NCBI GenBank assembly: GCA_018466975.1 | Contig: JAENRS010000014.1 | Location: forward strand, 156,001-220,000 | From: Sparassis latifolia | Taxonomy: Eukaryota; Basidiomycota; Agaricomycetes; Polyporales; Sparassidaceae | Direction: 5' to 3' | DNA: 64,000 nucleotides | Part shown: piece after piece, positions 33,862-46,071 of the stretch | Position numbering within the stretch: position 1 is the stretch's first letter | Layout: every line of letters starts with the position of its first letter | The notes under the pieces: generated by a model | Seen by the model: only the letters and a program-made list of their open reading frames with translations | What the model was told of the DNA's origin: nothing | Database searches by the model: none | Made by a program: the position numbers and the translations under genes

Positions 33862-34207
33862 TACTATAATAGGTGCACCTGTCCGGTGTCCCTTTTCCGT
33901 TTTTTGATACCCTGACAGTATAATAGGTGCACCTTCCCGGTGTCCCGTTCCGCGTTTTTATTCCCTTCTCCCTTACATCAGGTGGGTATACGCCGCCTAC
34001 TTTAATACTCCCTCGCCCTTCGTGCCGCATCTGCCTTTCTATGACAGTATAATAGGTGCACCTCCCCGGTGTTCCGTTCCGCGTTTTATCCCCTTCTCCC
34101 TTACATATAGGTGCACCTCCCCGGTGTCCCGCTTCCACCTTTGCCCCCTTCTCCCTCCAACCAGGCGGCTATACTGCGCCTACTTTAATCCTCCCCTTCG
34201 CCCTTTT
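33862..34207. repeat. composite tandem array of two repeat types
   Basis: Unit A (TATAATAGGTGCACCT, then CCCGGTGTCCCG, a T-rich part and CCCTTCTCCC) occurs at about 33865, 33919, 34048 and 34106. Unit B (GGTATAC-CGCCTACTTTAAT-CTCCC) occurs at 33980-34020 and 34163-34207, each time following a unit A. The array thus consists of A, AB, A, AB. Copies are 85-95 % alike. It is GC-rich, with a pyrimidine-rich plus strand. Confidence 0.85.
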
Positions 34208-35063
34208 CAGTTTGCCTCCGGATCAAGTTTCGTCCAGCCTCCGTTCAAGTGCCCCGTATTCCGACGCTGGATACCCGGTTTCGTTTCACTCTGCACACTT
34301 GCAGCTCTAGATCTCCCCGACTCCCATCAAGCACATCCCTCCCTACTACTCCGTTCCACGAGACGACAGAGCGTTGAGGATCCACGGCAGCAATATGCGC
34401 CACCATCCTCTCCCGCCAGCTTGGAATGACGCGCCCGTCACTGGGTGTTGGTCTCTAGCGTCCACTCAGAAATCGAGGGTGAGGGTTCCCATTCACACTG
34501 TTATCTTGTATCATTTGGCTGACATGCTTCATAGGTCGAGTGTGTTCCTTATGTCGTCCACACGGCGTGCTTCGGCTAGCGCCTGGACCCATAGGTCACC
34601 GCTTCGATTTCTCGGACGATCCGATCGTATGATACAATTCTACATTACAATACTGCTTGATGTCATCTGGGAATTTATTGGAGGCTGCATGTAGCTGCAT
34701 AGTTGATGAATGACATCCTCGTCACGTCTGCAAGATGTGTGCTGCATAAATCTTCCAGTTGATATCAACAGAATACAGTCTCAGTGCCGTCAAAATTTTG
34801 CCTGGTCGTGTTCCTTGGTTTCTAATATTGAGAAGTCCCATCGGTATATACGTTGATATTGTCTTCGTTGTGCCCGATTTCATACCGACCAGTATCTCCT
34901 CTGATGGAACTTAGACGCAAATCACGCGAAATAGAAGACACCACCTGTTGCCGCCTTGGGTAAACGATCTATAGCGGGGGCACGTAAGAGTCTCTATCGA
35001 AAAATGATACCTCTCTAGCTTGCACCACAGTTCTATCTCTAACCCACATGCGAAGACACAGCC

Positions 35064-36223
35064 TCACTGCAACCCACTGATCACCTCGCCATTCGCCGCC
35101 CACGTTGGGCGCGGGATGCGGAACAGGTCGCCCTGGCGCGCATATGTGATGTCCCCCAAACGCGCTACGGCGTTCAGCTTCACCGGGTCGACAAGCCCGC
35201 GTTCGTTCAGTACATCCTTGCGCACGTGGATGTACTTCACGAGCCCGAGCACCAGCGTCGACGTCGTCTCGCCCGACTCAGGGTGCACGATGTCGTGCGA
35301 CTGGAACAGCTGTGGGTGCCGCACCAGCGATCAGTTGCTCTGCTTCCGCTTGAGATCGGTAGACGGGACGCACCTCGCACTCCATGCTAAATGCACTCTC
35401 CTTCACACGCGCGGCTTTCACCTTAAGCTGCGTATCGAGCAGCACTCAGACTACGACAATCAATATTTGGATAGCGTTACACGCACACTCGGCTCCTTCG
35501 TCAGTCCGCTCAGCGGCCACTCGCTGATCTCTGCAGGTGCGTCTACCGCTGTGGCGTTTGCGTTTTCGACAAACGCGTGACTGATGATATTCACCGTAAA
35601 CTCCTTCGTCTTCAGCACGTTTCGCAGCGTGTCTTTCAACCCGTCTGCACGTGGCTCGTGCCTTACCGCAAAGGAGATGAGGGGCGGATCGGGCGCAACC
35701 TGAAGCATGTCCGAAATTCCAGGTCGCTGGCGAGAAGATGCGCAGCAGAGCTTACCATGTTAAACCAGCTGCAGAGCACGTTGAGAGTTAGTGCGAAGGT
35801 ACATACACAGATCATTAATTACCTGAACGGGGCGAGATTCTCTACGCCGTCCTCGGATATGCTGGACACAAACGCGATCGGGCGAGGGACAATCCCGCTG
35901 GTCATGAGCGCGTACTGCCGTAACCCGCTAGCCTTAGTGCATCATTCCAATTCATGCCAGCCAACCAGCGCACTAACCAATTTCCTATTCGCCGCAGCTG
36001 TACCATGAGCAGCACAGGACAATTCACGAACGGAAAAGACTCACGTGCGATCCGTCGTCGCGGGATCGACGCCATGAAAACCGGACTTCTCACCGGCAAC
36101 CCATTCACAGCCTTCGGGGGTGGCGTCAACCTTCTGCGCGTACGTCCACGCCGGCGCCGGCGGTACAGTGAACTTGGCAGGCGCGTCGTGGGCGAACGCC
36201 GGTAGGTCGGAGATAGAACCCAT
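35064..36223 (-). CDS. flavin reductase-like, FMN-binding split-barrel protein
   Basis: The start at 36223 (MGSISDLPAFAHDAP) leads through an intron to MTSGIVPRPIAFVSSISEDG followed by ENLAPF, the FMN-binding core of the flavin-reductase-like family. Then come FFNMVAPDPPLISFAVRHEP, LKTKEFTVNIISHAFVENAN, the WPLSGLTKEPSVRV segment, VKESAFSMECE, STLVLGLVKYIHVRKDVL and PVKLNAVARLGDITYARQGD with LFRIPRP, ending at 35064. Members of this family are cytosolic FMN proteins often annotated as NADH:flavin oxidoreductase-like; the substrate is not known. Length (about 290 residues) and motif order look complete. Introns are short and canonical. It stands alone, not in a recognisable metabolic cluster. 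Confidence 0.8.
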
Positions 36224-38803
36224 GCTGAACAGGAGCGTGAAAATATGAGCTAGAATCGAGAATGGGAGAGCGGAGAATAGAGCGGGAGAGTGGTGGTTGT
36301 GCTACATGGCAGCGATAGCGGACGAGCCCTATGTAGGTGGAAAAGGATCGACTGCTCACTCCATAGTGAGGTTTCGCATAAGGTACTCATTCAGCACCAG
36401 CCGGCCGTAGACCGAGCTTGATGAATGGCGCGTTTCCGAAGGCTCATCGATGGGAACTGGCAATAGCCAGTAATGGCGGGAATAGAGCACAGCTGTGATC
36501 TCAATCCCCCTGGTATTATTACCTTATCAACCAGTTCTCAACAATGTCGCCGACGACGGTCCGTTTAGCTGAGTAACAAGCAGATTGAGGCCCGGGTCTG
36601 ACAGAAATTTAAAACGTACAGTATACACATACAAGCTCAGAAGCCATAAGTGCGCGGTGAGAAACATCGGAGGGACTAACATAGAGAGCATGACGTACTC
36701 ACAAGAGTTGAACCAGGTATTGTCTCGTAGTGAATTCGTATGCCTTTGAATTCCGAGTGAAGACCAAGTTGGAAAAGCGCCCGTAGAAACCGAATAATAA
36801 GCGCCGATGCATGCGAGCTTCGTGGTACAGCTGGCCAATGTCCATCAGCTATAGCTAATTAAAAAGAAAAAAAAGTCCATCAACCTTCTGTTGCTGTGAG
36901 TGCCGACATTCACATTGCGCTGTCTGTGGTCATTCCCTCGCGCGAGACGCACTGGTCACATCATTGTATCCCAGCATCGGTAGCTATTAATACGGATGTC
37001 TTCGTTCGCTCCCAGATTAGCTCCAAGTTTTTGCCGCCTTGATCTCGATAAGTTGACACAGCAGAGTCTTGGGCCCTGGCTTCTGTACGACTAGTACTCT
37101 TCCTAACTTGAACTCCTCCTCGGCGTTATGTACATCTGTACTACATCTCTATGTATAATGTAGTCGGTAGATTTTTTTAGTATCCTTTCACCGCTTTCTA
37201 TGGTAAACGAGCGGACGTGAAACACTCTCGGTTGTAGAGCTCCGAGACGAAGGCGTAAAACACTTCGTCACACTGTCAAAGTAAAGAAAACACATTATAT
37301 TGCGTGTGAGACGAATTAAATGATAGGCAAGCTACCGGTACCATGCAAAATTGAAATTTACAGCGCAGAGACTACACCGATGGCTACGGCATCCGAGTCA
37401 TACATGGCCGTCGTTGGCCACACTATGTGTAATGGGCGTGCTCACCACTCTGACACCGTCATTGCGAAGCTCGGTGTAAGAATAGAATGGCTCAGAGCGT
37501 TGTCTTCGAATCCACGGTTCAAACAGACGTCCGGGCTCTATTGCCTACACCCACACCAGTGATGTGTCGTTCCTGTATAGAGCGTGGGACAGAAGGCAAG
37601 TTCTCGTCCTCACAGATAATTGGTAGGATATGGAGGCGTGGTCTCCGGCGGTGTTTGCGGTGGGTGTGAGGGTAGTCAGAGGGCCAGTCACAAGATGCGG
37701 TCGCCTTGGTGTGGATTGACCAATCGAGCCGCTCCCTCGGCACGGGAAGTGCAGGCCAGGAGCATTTATTCTGGGCAGGGAGTGACGGGGTAGGGTCGAG
37801 AGCAGGGTGGGCGGCGAACACAGGAGCAGGGGCAGGGCGAGGGATGGGAGCATGGTGAATGAAGGCATTAGAGCCAATTAAAAGTGAGCTGTGCACGTTT
37901 GAGACGCACGGAAGACAAGAGAACGGCTCGGGAAGACGGCACGCTGTGGAGGTAGTGTATCGGTACATCACGTTGTCGTAATGGGCCAACAGGTCGGCTG
38001 GCCTGGCCAGGCCGCCAAGCGCCTCAGCGGTATTTGCCGTTTGTCCACATTCTACAAGGAGGAGCTGGTATAAAACATACACAGAGCAAAAATAATTCCT
38101 CATACCTTTCTGGCTACGATAAGGGCCACCAAAAAGGTGCCTCTGCAGTTTAAGCGGGCACAATCCACAACGACGTTACGGCCCCACCTCTCCACGCAGA
38201 CCAACGCAACTAGGATGGTGGCGGTGTTGACTCGCGACTTCATCACCAGTCTCTTCACAAGGTCGAACAAGGCTGGGAGTGTTGAGTGAAGCTCTCGTGG
38301 GCTGGGGCACAAAACGATAACGTGACAGGGCTGACGACCAGGTAATGACAGCTGCGACCAGACATTCGACCACATAGTCTAAAGTGGAAGACAACATTAG
38401 TAGAGCAAACATGTTGTTCTTCGACGTCTCGACATCGTTGACTCGGGGTACGTATACGTACTGCGCTAATCCTATACACCACTATTCAGTGCTCTCGTAC
38501 GTATGATAGCGCAAATGGGTACTGGCTCACATAAACACTTGGAGTGGCTGGTGACCATTGCAAAAGACACACCCGGGAGGTAGGATCTTCCCAGAGCTAA
38601 CAAACAGATTCCTGTTAGCTATAGATTTGAACCCTCCGAGTCCGAAGCTGCCGGATTGTTGTACTTACACGACGATCACGTGGTACGACACGATGCGTAT
38701 CTACGACACTCTTTTCTTTGTTGTCCAAAGAGGGTAGGTACATAAGCGGCGAAGCAGCGCCACAACATGTTTTCTCTTTATCCCACACATTGTCGAATGA
38801 ACG
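36224..38803. other. intergenic, no supported gene
   Basis: 2.6 kb without a frame I can support. A 214-codon minus ORF at 37519-38163 lacks motifs and splice support. The only visible structure is AT-rich patches near 36850 and 37160. Confidence 0.4.
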
Positions 38804-41800
38804 ATGCTTGTCATTCCGCTCTTACTTGCCGCTACATTAGCCCTGTATGGCTCTTTCAGCACCACTCTGTTCGCAACCCTGCGAACAAACATGAGAGAGC
38901 AGCTATACGGTCCCCTCTTGTCCTCCATCAAGCTCGCCACTGGTTTGATGTATGTATTCAGAAAATTTTGTCATTTCATCTCTGAAGTTTACTTTTCACA
39001 GCAGCATTACGCCTCTATCTACGCTTATATCGCCACACTCCCTTCCATCGTCGCCGATGCATGGAAGAACGGAATATCTATCTATAACCACTGATCTTAT
39101 TGTGAGGCCCGTGACTGACTTAGTCGCTCTCTACTCTCCCATTTCTACTTCCAAGGCTCCCCTCCAAGTGCCGCTTCGTACTGGCGACCTTCATGTCACC
39201 ATATTCGATATCTATTGTCGCTTCCCCTGGGCAGCAATTGGCGCCACAATTCTTGTTGCATCTCTATTAGTTGCGGCTGCCCTTTTCATGATTGTACAGT
39301 TAGAGAAGCTTTCTATCTTCAAGACGGAACGTGCGCCACATACTGAAAACAACTCTTTCCCAATTGTACGTATGCGACGTTCTTCACCGGAAATTGTCTC
39401 TGACTGTAGGTGGATTTACTGCACCTCAAGGTTGTGTCTTATGATTTCACCAATTTGTCCGTCTCATCCATGCCTAGCAGCTTTGGCTCCGAATTATTCG
39501 GATTCCGCGGTCATCGCCTTGAACTTGAGGCCCCAGTTACTGCTGGCGATCCGTCAGTGGTCATATCACCACTCGATGTCTACCATACTGATTGCATTGT
39601 TGTCAGACCCCATGACCTCCCGCTTTGCACTGCTACTGAATTGGATGAGCCCGTGAATGGAGTAACCAATCATGTCCTCCCTGAGAGTCAAGTCATATCC
39701 ACATCCCCCACCAATCTTGAAGGTATTCATTCCGTCTCTGAGCATGTGGACAAATGCACCCAGACGGCTTGTGATGATGACGAATCAGACCGTTTCCTTT
39801 ATCCCGGCAGTATGGAGGACATCTCTAACAAACTTCTTCGGGCCATTAACAGGAACTTACCGCCTGGGCGTCGCAATGCAGACATTCTTACTCTCCTTAG
39901 TGAAAGCTTGTGTGCTATATCAACTGGGCATACTGCTGCACCGATAGCCACTAACACGGACAACTTTCGAAAGAAACTACTTCGAAGAATTTTCATTCCC
40001 ATCGGGGACAGATTAATGCTGCCCTCTATGACAGCTGGGAAGACTACTGCACCGATAGCCACTGAAGTGGTTAATACCAACTTCCACCCGAGTCACTTAC
40101 ACGAGACAACTCCTGTCACTAGTGACATCTCATCCTCTGTGATGATTGGCGAAACTACTGCACCGATCATAGCCGAAGTGGTCAACACCAACATCCACCG
40201 GAGTCGAGTCATAGAAGAGGCAACTCTTATTCTTGGTAGCGCATGTTCTCTGACGGCTGGAGACACCACTGCACCACTGGTCACTGAAAACCTGAATCCT
40301 GTCATCCTCCCGAGTCAAGTGCTTCGCGAGACAGCTCCCATCGATAATGATAGCTTGTCCTCTGCGACGGCTGGGTGCACTACCGCACCGATTATCACCA
40401 AAGCGGTCGGTACCCACACCCACTCGAATCAAGTCCTTGGAGAGTCAGGCCCTCTTGGTGGCAACTACTTATCCTCTGCGATTGGTAGGGACACCACCGC
40501 TCGGAATTTCGGTCTCGGAGATATACCCGGATTGACTCCCATTATACCCGAATCGACTCAAATTATACCCGAATCGACTCAAATTATACCCGAATCGACT
40601 CAAATTATACCCGAATCGACTCAAATTATACCCGAATCGACTCGAATTGTACCCGAATTGACTCAAATTATACCCGAATCGACTCAAACTATACCCGAAT
40701 CGACTCAAATTATATCCTTAGAACTGCCCTCTGAAGGTCTCGCAGCCTCCCGTTGGGCACCTGGGAACTGTGTCCGCAATGGCGTATCGGAATCAACTCC
40801 GTTGAAGGTGCGCGCTGGTGCAAGGAAATACCGTGGCTCTGGAGGAAGTTATCAACGGCGACGACAAGCTGTTCGACCAAAGGCTCAGGCTGGTCCAAGT
40901 GCACCTGCCTCAGCAGCTTTAGCGCAACCTTCTGGTTCTCCTGATCCGATGCATCCACACAAGAGGCCTCGCGGTCCAGGTGGCGATCGCACACCGACGT
41001 CAGATCCTCACACAGACGCTCACGTTGGTCCAGGAGCATCGACATCAGCGTTTCCACCAGCGGCGCCACCCACCTTTCAGAAACCAAGCAATTCCGGTGG
41101 CGATTGCAATTGGGCGGAAATTGCTCACTTAGAAGGTCACACCGACCAAGAGGTATTAGCCTCTTCATCCTCGAAATCGTGTCTTCCAAATAGTATTCAT
41201 GGTTTTATGCCGGCCGTCGATCGGGAAGTCGGTCGCTTTGCATCAAGATGGGTTGCTCATGATCACTCTCCCTCAGAGGGAGAAGGTCGGGACGGGAGCC
41301 GGCATTATCGCGGAAATGGAAGTGGACGTGGACCTAGACGTGGACGTAGGGACAAGTATGGGAAATACAATGGAGCACGTGGAAGGGAGGATGGAAACGG
41401 CGGAGGTCAGGGCGAGGGTTGGGGCACAAACGGTGGCGGGGCCATCGCGGTCAATAACGACTTCGTACATCCGTCACGCCAAGACGTCACATCTGTCGTA
41501 TCAGCATCGGGGCATATCGACGCACCATACGTGATATATTCCACACTCGACCCTAAGGGTAGAACTGGCAACGGATCAAGTTCTGCTGTAACTCCCTCAG
41601 ACGTCACCCACGGATCGACCAACTATGATGTGAGTCCTCATCTTTAATCGTATTTGCTGTATATTGAACTACTGTGTTATCATTGAATCAGACGAATAAC
41701 GTACAAGACGAGACTACTCCTCCGAGAGCGGTCGTCTCGCCACCCTCGGAATTGCATCTTGAAGGTCCTGGTGACCCAATGCAAAGCCCTGGCGGAGACG

Positions 41801-41976
41801 AGAATGGAAATAGCGGCTACGAGGGCGGACATGAGTTGAATGATCGCCGAGATGAGGAGCATCAGAGTGAACACGATATATGTGAGGGCGGGCATGAGCA
41901 TGGCGAAGGAAGCAGTGAGTGGGTCGTTGGAGGCATGGTTAGAAGGTGGAGTATTGACGGAGGTGATTTAGGTTAG
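38804..41976 (+). CDS. orphan membrane protein with tandem repeats and RG-rich tail
   Basis: Four exons (38804-38949, 39002-39365, 39410-41629, 41692-41976) with GT-AG introns give one open frame of 1,004 residues. The N-terminus MLVIPLLLAATLALYGSF is a signal peptide or anchor; a second membrane helix (AAIGATILVASLLVAAALFM) lies near residue 145. Residues about 340-540 hold five or six imperfect 37-38 residue repeats with a core TTAPI-TE-VNT. Eight units of the heptapeptide IIPESTQ follow, then a Pro/Ser/Ala part, an Arg-Gly-rich part (GNGSGRGPRRGRRDKYGK), and a Gly/Glu/His-rich last exon. The Ser/Thr-rich repeats suggest a heavily O-glycosylated extracellular or luminal region, while RG-rich tails usually bind RNA or protein; both are inference. 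I recognise no family. Two helices and four frame-consistent exons argue that it is a real gene. Confidence 0.6.
40036..40500 (+). repeat. diverged 111-114 bp coding repeats (TTAPI units)
   Basis: Inside the orphan gene, units starting at about 39926, 40037, 40148, 40258, 40373 and 40487 each encode G-x-T-(T/A)-A-(P/R) followed by a variable block ending SS-x-x-x-G. Spacing is 111-114 bp, always a multiple of three, so the frame is kept. Confidence 0.8.
40541..40708 (+). repeat. 21-bp coding minisatellite, 8 units (IIPESTQ)
   Basis: Eight head-to-tail 21-bp units (168 bp). Five are near identical; the others carry one to three changes (IVPELTQ, TIPESTQ). A degenerate unit precedes at 40521. 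Multiples of three keep the frame, so copy number can vary without breaking the protein. Confidence 0.95.
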
Positions 41977-42529
41977 TCCTTCTCTCCTCTGCCCGATTCA
42001 AGCTCACGCGGTGTGCTGTGTGCTCGATACAGCACGTTCAGATCGTCCCTTGGGACGTAGCCCGGACCGGCGAAACACCGCGTAAAGTTGGTTGATTCTT
42101 GCAACCACAACGTTGTCATAGACTCATAACCTGGTCTGAGATGATATCAACGGCATCATTATTCTTCATATTAAACTTGCCCGTCTAACTCTTTGCGGTG
42201 CCACGCTTGGCAAGAGCGTGTGGCTTCTCCACATTTACCCTTGGGTGTTAACATCTTTCGTCAAGGAAAAGGCTCTCAAACACTCCGACTATCTTGCATG
42301 TATCTCTCTGTCGCGAAGTACACATCTCTCATGCGTATTATTTTGTCATCCGCCCTAACGCTTGCTGTCTCGATTTCTGTTGAATGATCTACTGTCCGGA
42401 TCTGTGGTTCTATCTACTCGCTCTCATCTCGGACAACATCCCGTATTTGACCGGATTTGTTGTACTGTACCCTGTACTTAACTTCACTATAATTAAGATG
42501 TCTTCATTACTTTCATCTCCTACACTTTT

Positions 42530-44370
42530 CTGTTCAAGCCTTTTGCAGTCTGACCACCGCCTCGCTCAACTGATCGGCTTTGTGCTTCGTCTCTGCCTCC
42601 AAGATGCGCTGCTCTTGCGCGGTAGCGAAGCGAGGAGAGGTATTGACGGGTAAGTTGGCGTAGATATGGGTGGTCAGTCGGGACGCGTGACCGATTCTTC
42701 TGTTTAAGGATAGTTTAGAAGTAGGACTTCGAAGAACTCGATAGCAGGCTAACGATCCATTCATCTTCCGCGAGGTCAGCGCCCTGCAGACGCTCGGAAA
42801 CGGCGTGCAATCCCGTCGCGAGGTCTGCACGGTCCAGAGGACGAGTAAGCCATTGTCTGGTGCGGCGTTTCTATCGGCAAATTGGTCAGCATAATCATAT
42901 ATTGCTGGGTTCAGCGGATTTACTTTGAGTCTGCTTGAGCAGGTCTACTAGCTCGGCCTCTAGAAGGCTGCAGGCATCTTCGTCTGCTGTCTTATCTAAT
43001 GCAGTGGAAGATGATGCCTGGGGCAGCGGCGACGTCGTCTGCAGCATCCTCGAGCTCTTCGATGAAGGCATGGATGAATGCGTCCGCTTTTCTGGCAAAC
43101 GTGCTGTTCGCCAAGGGCTCGTCGTGTAGATTACGCAGAGGAGGAAGGAGATGGTGGACGAAGCTATCTTGTATCTAACAACGACAATTCATTAGAGTTT
43201 CAGCCGTGATTTTGTCGTATGATAGAGACCAACATACATGGTGTAGCACTCCCTCGCGCGAAGCAAGTGAAGCTGCTTGGTCTACGTTCTACGCCCGATC
43301 GATCTCGAATGCGATGTTCACGTCGAGGCGGCCCTCCAAATCCTCTGAGTTGCGAAGTTCAGCCTGGCGTACAATCGTCTCCAAGATTCGTGCAGGACTG
43401 TAGCCAATGGACGCTTCCAGCTACTTGCACATCATACCCAGCTCCGTCCAATATGACGCAGCTTGCACAGCAATTACGCCCTGTTCTCGTACTTCGTTGG
43501 TTGATTGGGACAACCGGCCGAAAGCATCGCACAAGCGAGGCTAGATTTGTCCTGTGCTCTGAAAAATTTCCTTCTATATCTGTCGGATCTAGCGCTGATG
43601 TAGCGCTCGATGTGAGCGGCGATCATCAAGCATAGAAGCAATGACTTCGTACGTGTCAGATAGAACCTGCCCAACAGTCGGTTTGCCAAGCTTCAACTTT
43701 TCGATCGATTCGTCAAACTGGATCCGGAGAGTAATCGTCAGTTAACGGCTGATGCATGGTCTTTCGTTAACAGAACAGCCTCGAGCGATGGTTCACTAAG
43801 ATATCTGTTTGGAGATAATCCCTTGTTGATACTGAGGGGAAGGGGGAAAGCAGGAACCTGTCCTCGCTCCTCTTATGTGATGCTTCAGCAGCTTAATTTC
43901 ATCCTCAAGAATTTGAGCCTCTTCCATGAATTTCGCTCGGGAGCTAAAGCCTCGAGGGTCAACTCAGGATGTTGCTGTCAAATCAACACCTACTGCATGC
44001 ACGGACGGGGCGTCATAGTTGGCCAGCTTGCGTGAGATGTCAGTGGTGTCTTCTGCATTGCCAATCCCTAGCTTCATACAGGCTCTAGCGCTGCAATCCG
44101 CTGTAGGCGAGACCGTATCAGACGTATGCAATATGAGTACATGCTCTGTTGCTTCTTCAGAACTTTGTGCAATGCCTTCTAGCGAAGAGCGAGCTTGAAA
44201 CTCAAGACCGTTTACACCCAATTGTACCAGTAACTGGTCTGCTAGTCAACCCGAGAAGTACACTGCCTGCAGGAAGATCCGTACGTAGCTCATGCAATCT
44301 CTTCAGGCGAGCACTTTGGACCGCCGAGGAGACTATAGCAAAGCAGAACTTTCCTGTGCAGAATCACTGA
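42530..44370 (-). pseudogene. degraded gene of unknown family
   Basis: Minus-strand segments with good coding character are separated by stops and frame changes. They include QARSSLEGIAQSSEEATEHV with LILHTSDTVSP (44000-44200), ESIEKLKLGKPTVGQVLSDT (43700), AELRNSEDLEGRLDVNIAFE (43330), and HHLLPPLRNLHDEPLANSTF with AFIEELEDAADD (43050-43160). A cytosolic, helix-rich protein is suggested. Some breaks may be introns, but in-frame stops such as the one after HRALHQR (43595) have no splice signal that removes them. I do not recognise the family. It could also be a real gene with several sequence errors. Confidence 0.35.
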
Positions 44371-44984
44371 GTGTGATGCATTTCGAGTCACAGGTACACC
44401 TCGGATCCTCATGGACTTACCGTGCTCGTTTCATGGCTAGTACAGTGCATAGACGGTAGGGCCCGAGACGCAATATGCTGCATGCACGCGTTTGAGTCGC
44501 GTCACCCGGTCACGTGGGTGGAAGATACGCGTACATGTCAGACACGATATCGTGAGGTGTCTGTCTATCATCCGCCCTCGGGGGACTAGACAGGCTCCGA
44601 AATCGTCTCAGACTTCGCACTCTTTTCTGTTCCGAGAATTCTGATACGTATGTCATCCTGAAGTGGGGCTTGCAGTTGTTCGCCCAAAAACCCCGGTAAT
44701 CTGTACTCTCCTTCACTGGCTCGGAGCTACGTCAGCTCGCCCTTTCCTTTTTCTAAGCTGCTTAGCAAGCTGCTTAGCCAAAACTTCACGACTTCTGGAC
44801 TTTCAAGCTGTTTGTCACTTGCGTTGCGCCAGCCCCTCTGCTCGCGGCCATCCTAGATGGCGACCCCAGCCTACCTCCTCCATATTCTGGCGTGGCTGTT
44901 CTCACAGTCGTCGGTGACGCTTCCCCGTCACCGGTGGCTCTTTATTCTGTGGAGACTTTTGGGCAGCCTCTGTCAAAATGATGG

Positions 44985-46071
44985 TCATATATGAAAACGG
45001 TACCACCTCCGTCATTGACCCCAACTCGGGAATTATTATTGAGGAAGGTTTCTCCTCGACGGTAATGGCCTTTATTTCTCCGCGCCAGCCATCATTTGGA
45101 TTGTCTATTCCTTCGCTATTGACGTACCCTTAGTTCTCGTCGGGCTAAAATTGTTGAGATTCACCTCCGGCGCTGGCCTCGGTGTCCTTTTTACTCTGCA
45201 ATACGTGCTTGCTACCTTTGACAACAGACGTGCTCAACAGAACCGTCCAATATGTGTTTCCTTCATCGATACTGAGACGGGCAGCGCCTTACCGGATCCC
45301 GTCATTACTCTCGCATCTGTCGGCGGCTTTCTCGTCGCCTTCACCTTCGGCATGCACGAATTTGGCAGACATTGAATTCCTCTCGATCCTGCAGCTCGAA
45401 GGTTGAGCATTTGGCCATGGCGTGCGCATGTCTCTTTCGTGCCGGGTTGCGTTCCGAATCATTTCACGTGCGCCATGCCACGCGATCGTTGCAAACGCCA
45501 CATCCTCAAAGTTCAACACACACGTTCAACATACGGCTTCACCTGAGCCGACCTCTGGCCACTCACTCTATCACTTCTCAGGACGTAGGTGCCCTACCGT
45601 CATCTCTTCAATGACCCTGCCGAGAATTACTCGTATCCACTCGTTCAAGGGTACTAAGGGCCCATATCTCGCTGAGGAATGGGCTGCTCGTCGTCTTGGT
45701 CGTCGCATCTTCCTTCGCATCACGATTACACCAAAGCAGTCCTGAAGGACTATGACGCTGGAGGTCGTCATCATCCAGCTTGCGTTGCTGCCCGAACAGC
45801 TGACGCGAGGAGTCGTAGGGTACTGGACTCAGTTTCTGTCGCCCGTCACTTAGCGATGGGCGAGTTCGCTGCAGTTGGCATCGACGACAACCGCCACACA
45901 TTAGTCGACATTGGTTGCCTCTTGCACGTCGTTCCCCAGCCGCCCGTCCTTGAAGATGTTCATAGGACATTCAGAAGGTGCACCGATTTTGAGCGCGCCC
46001 GCCTCTCGTCGGTGGAGGGGACGTTCAACCTCGAGCAGTGGATGCCCAAGCATATCTCCGACGTCTGTTGA
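44985..46071 (+). other. coding-like segments, no single frame
   Basis: Consecutive plus-strand frames look protein-like but do not join cleanly: MMVIYENGTTSVIDPNSGII (44985), a hydrophobic block with SGAGLGVLFTLQYVLATF and PVITLASVGGFLVAF (45160-45350), ITRIHSFKGTKGPYLAEEWA (45620), and VARHLAMGEFAAVGIDDNRH with FERARLSSVEGTFNLEQWMP (45840-46070, stop at 46071). This may be one multi-exon orphan gene with a membrane part, or a decayed gene. No family recognised. Confidence 0.35.

Larger units (their letters stand above)
31561..35063. other. gene-poor stretch with mobile-element and array sequence
   Basis: 3.5 kb without a supported gene. It contains a G/C palindrome (31772-31806), a complete MITE (31824-32153) and a composite tandem array (33862-34207). 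The rest (32170-33850 and 34210-35060) has many stops and no protein-like frame. Confidence 0.5.

Noticed and set aside
33785..34138. Minus-strand 117-codon ORF with repeated NGTPGRCTYYTV
   Set aside because: It is the translation of the composite tandem array; the unit spacing (54, 129, 58 bp) is not kept in multiples of three, and there is no supported start or splice context.
37519..38163. 214-codon minus-strand ORF
   Set aside because: Low-complexity Pro/Leu/His-rich translation, no domain, no conserved pattern.
38628..38690. GGTTCAAATC on the minus strand resembling a tRNA T-loop
   Set aside because: The flanking bases do not form a T-stem, and no acceptor or anticodon arm can be folded around it.
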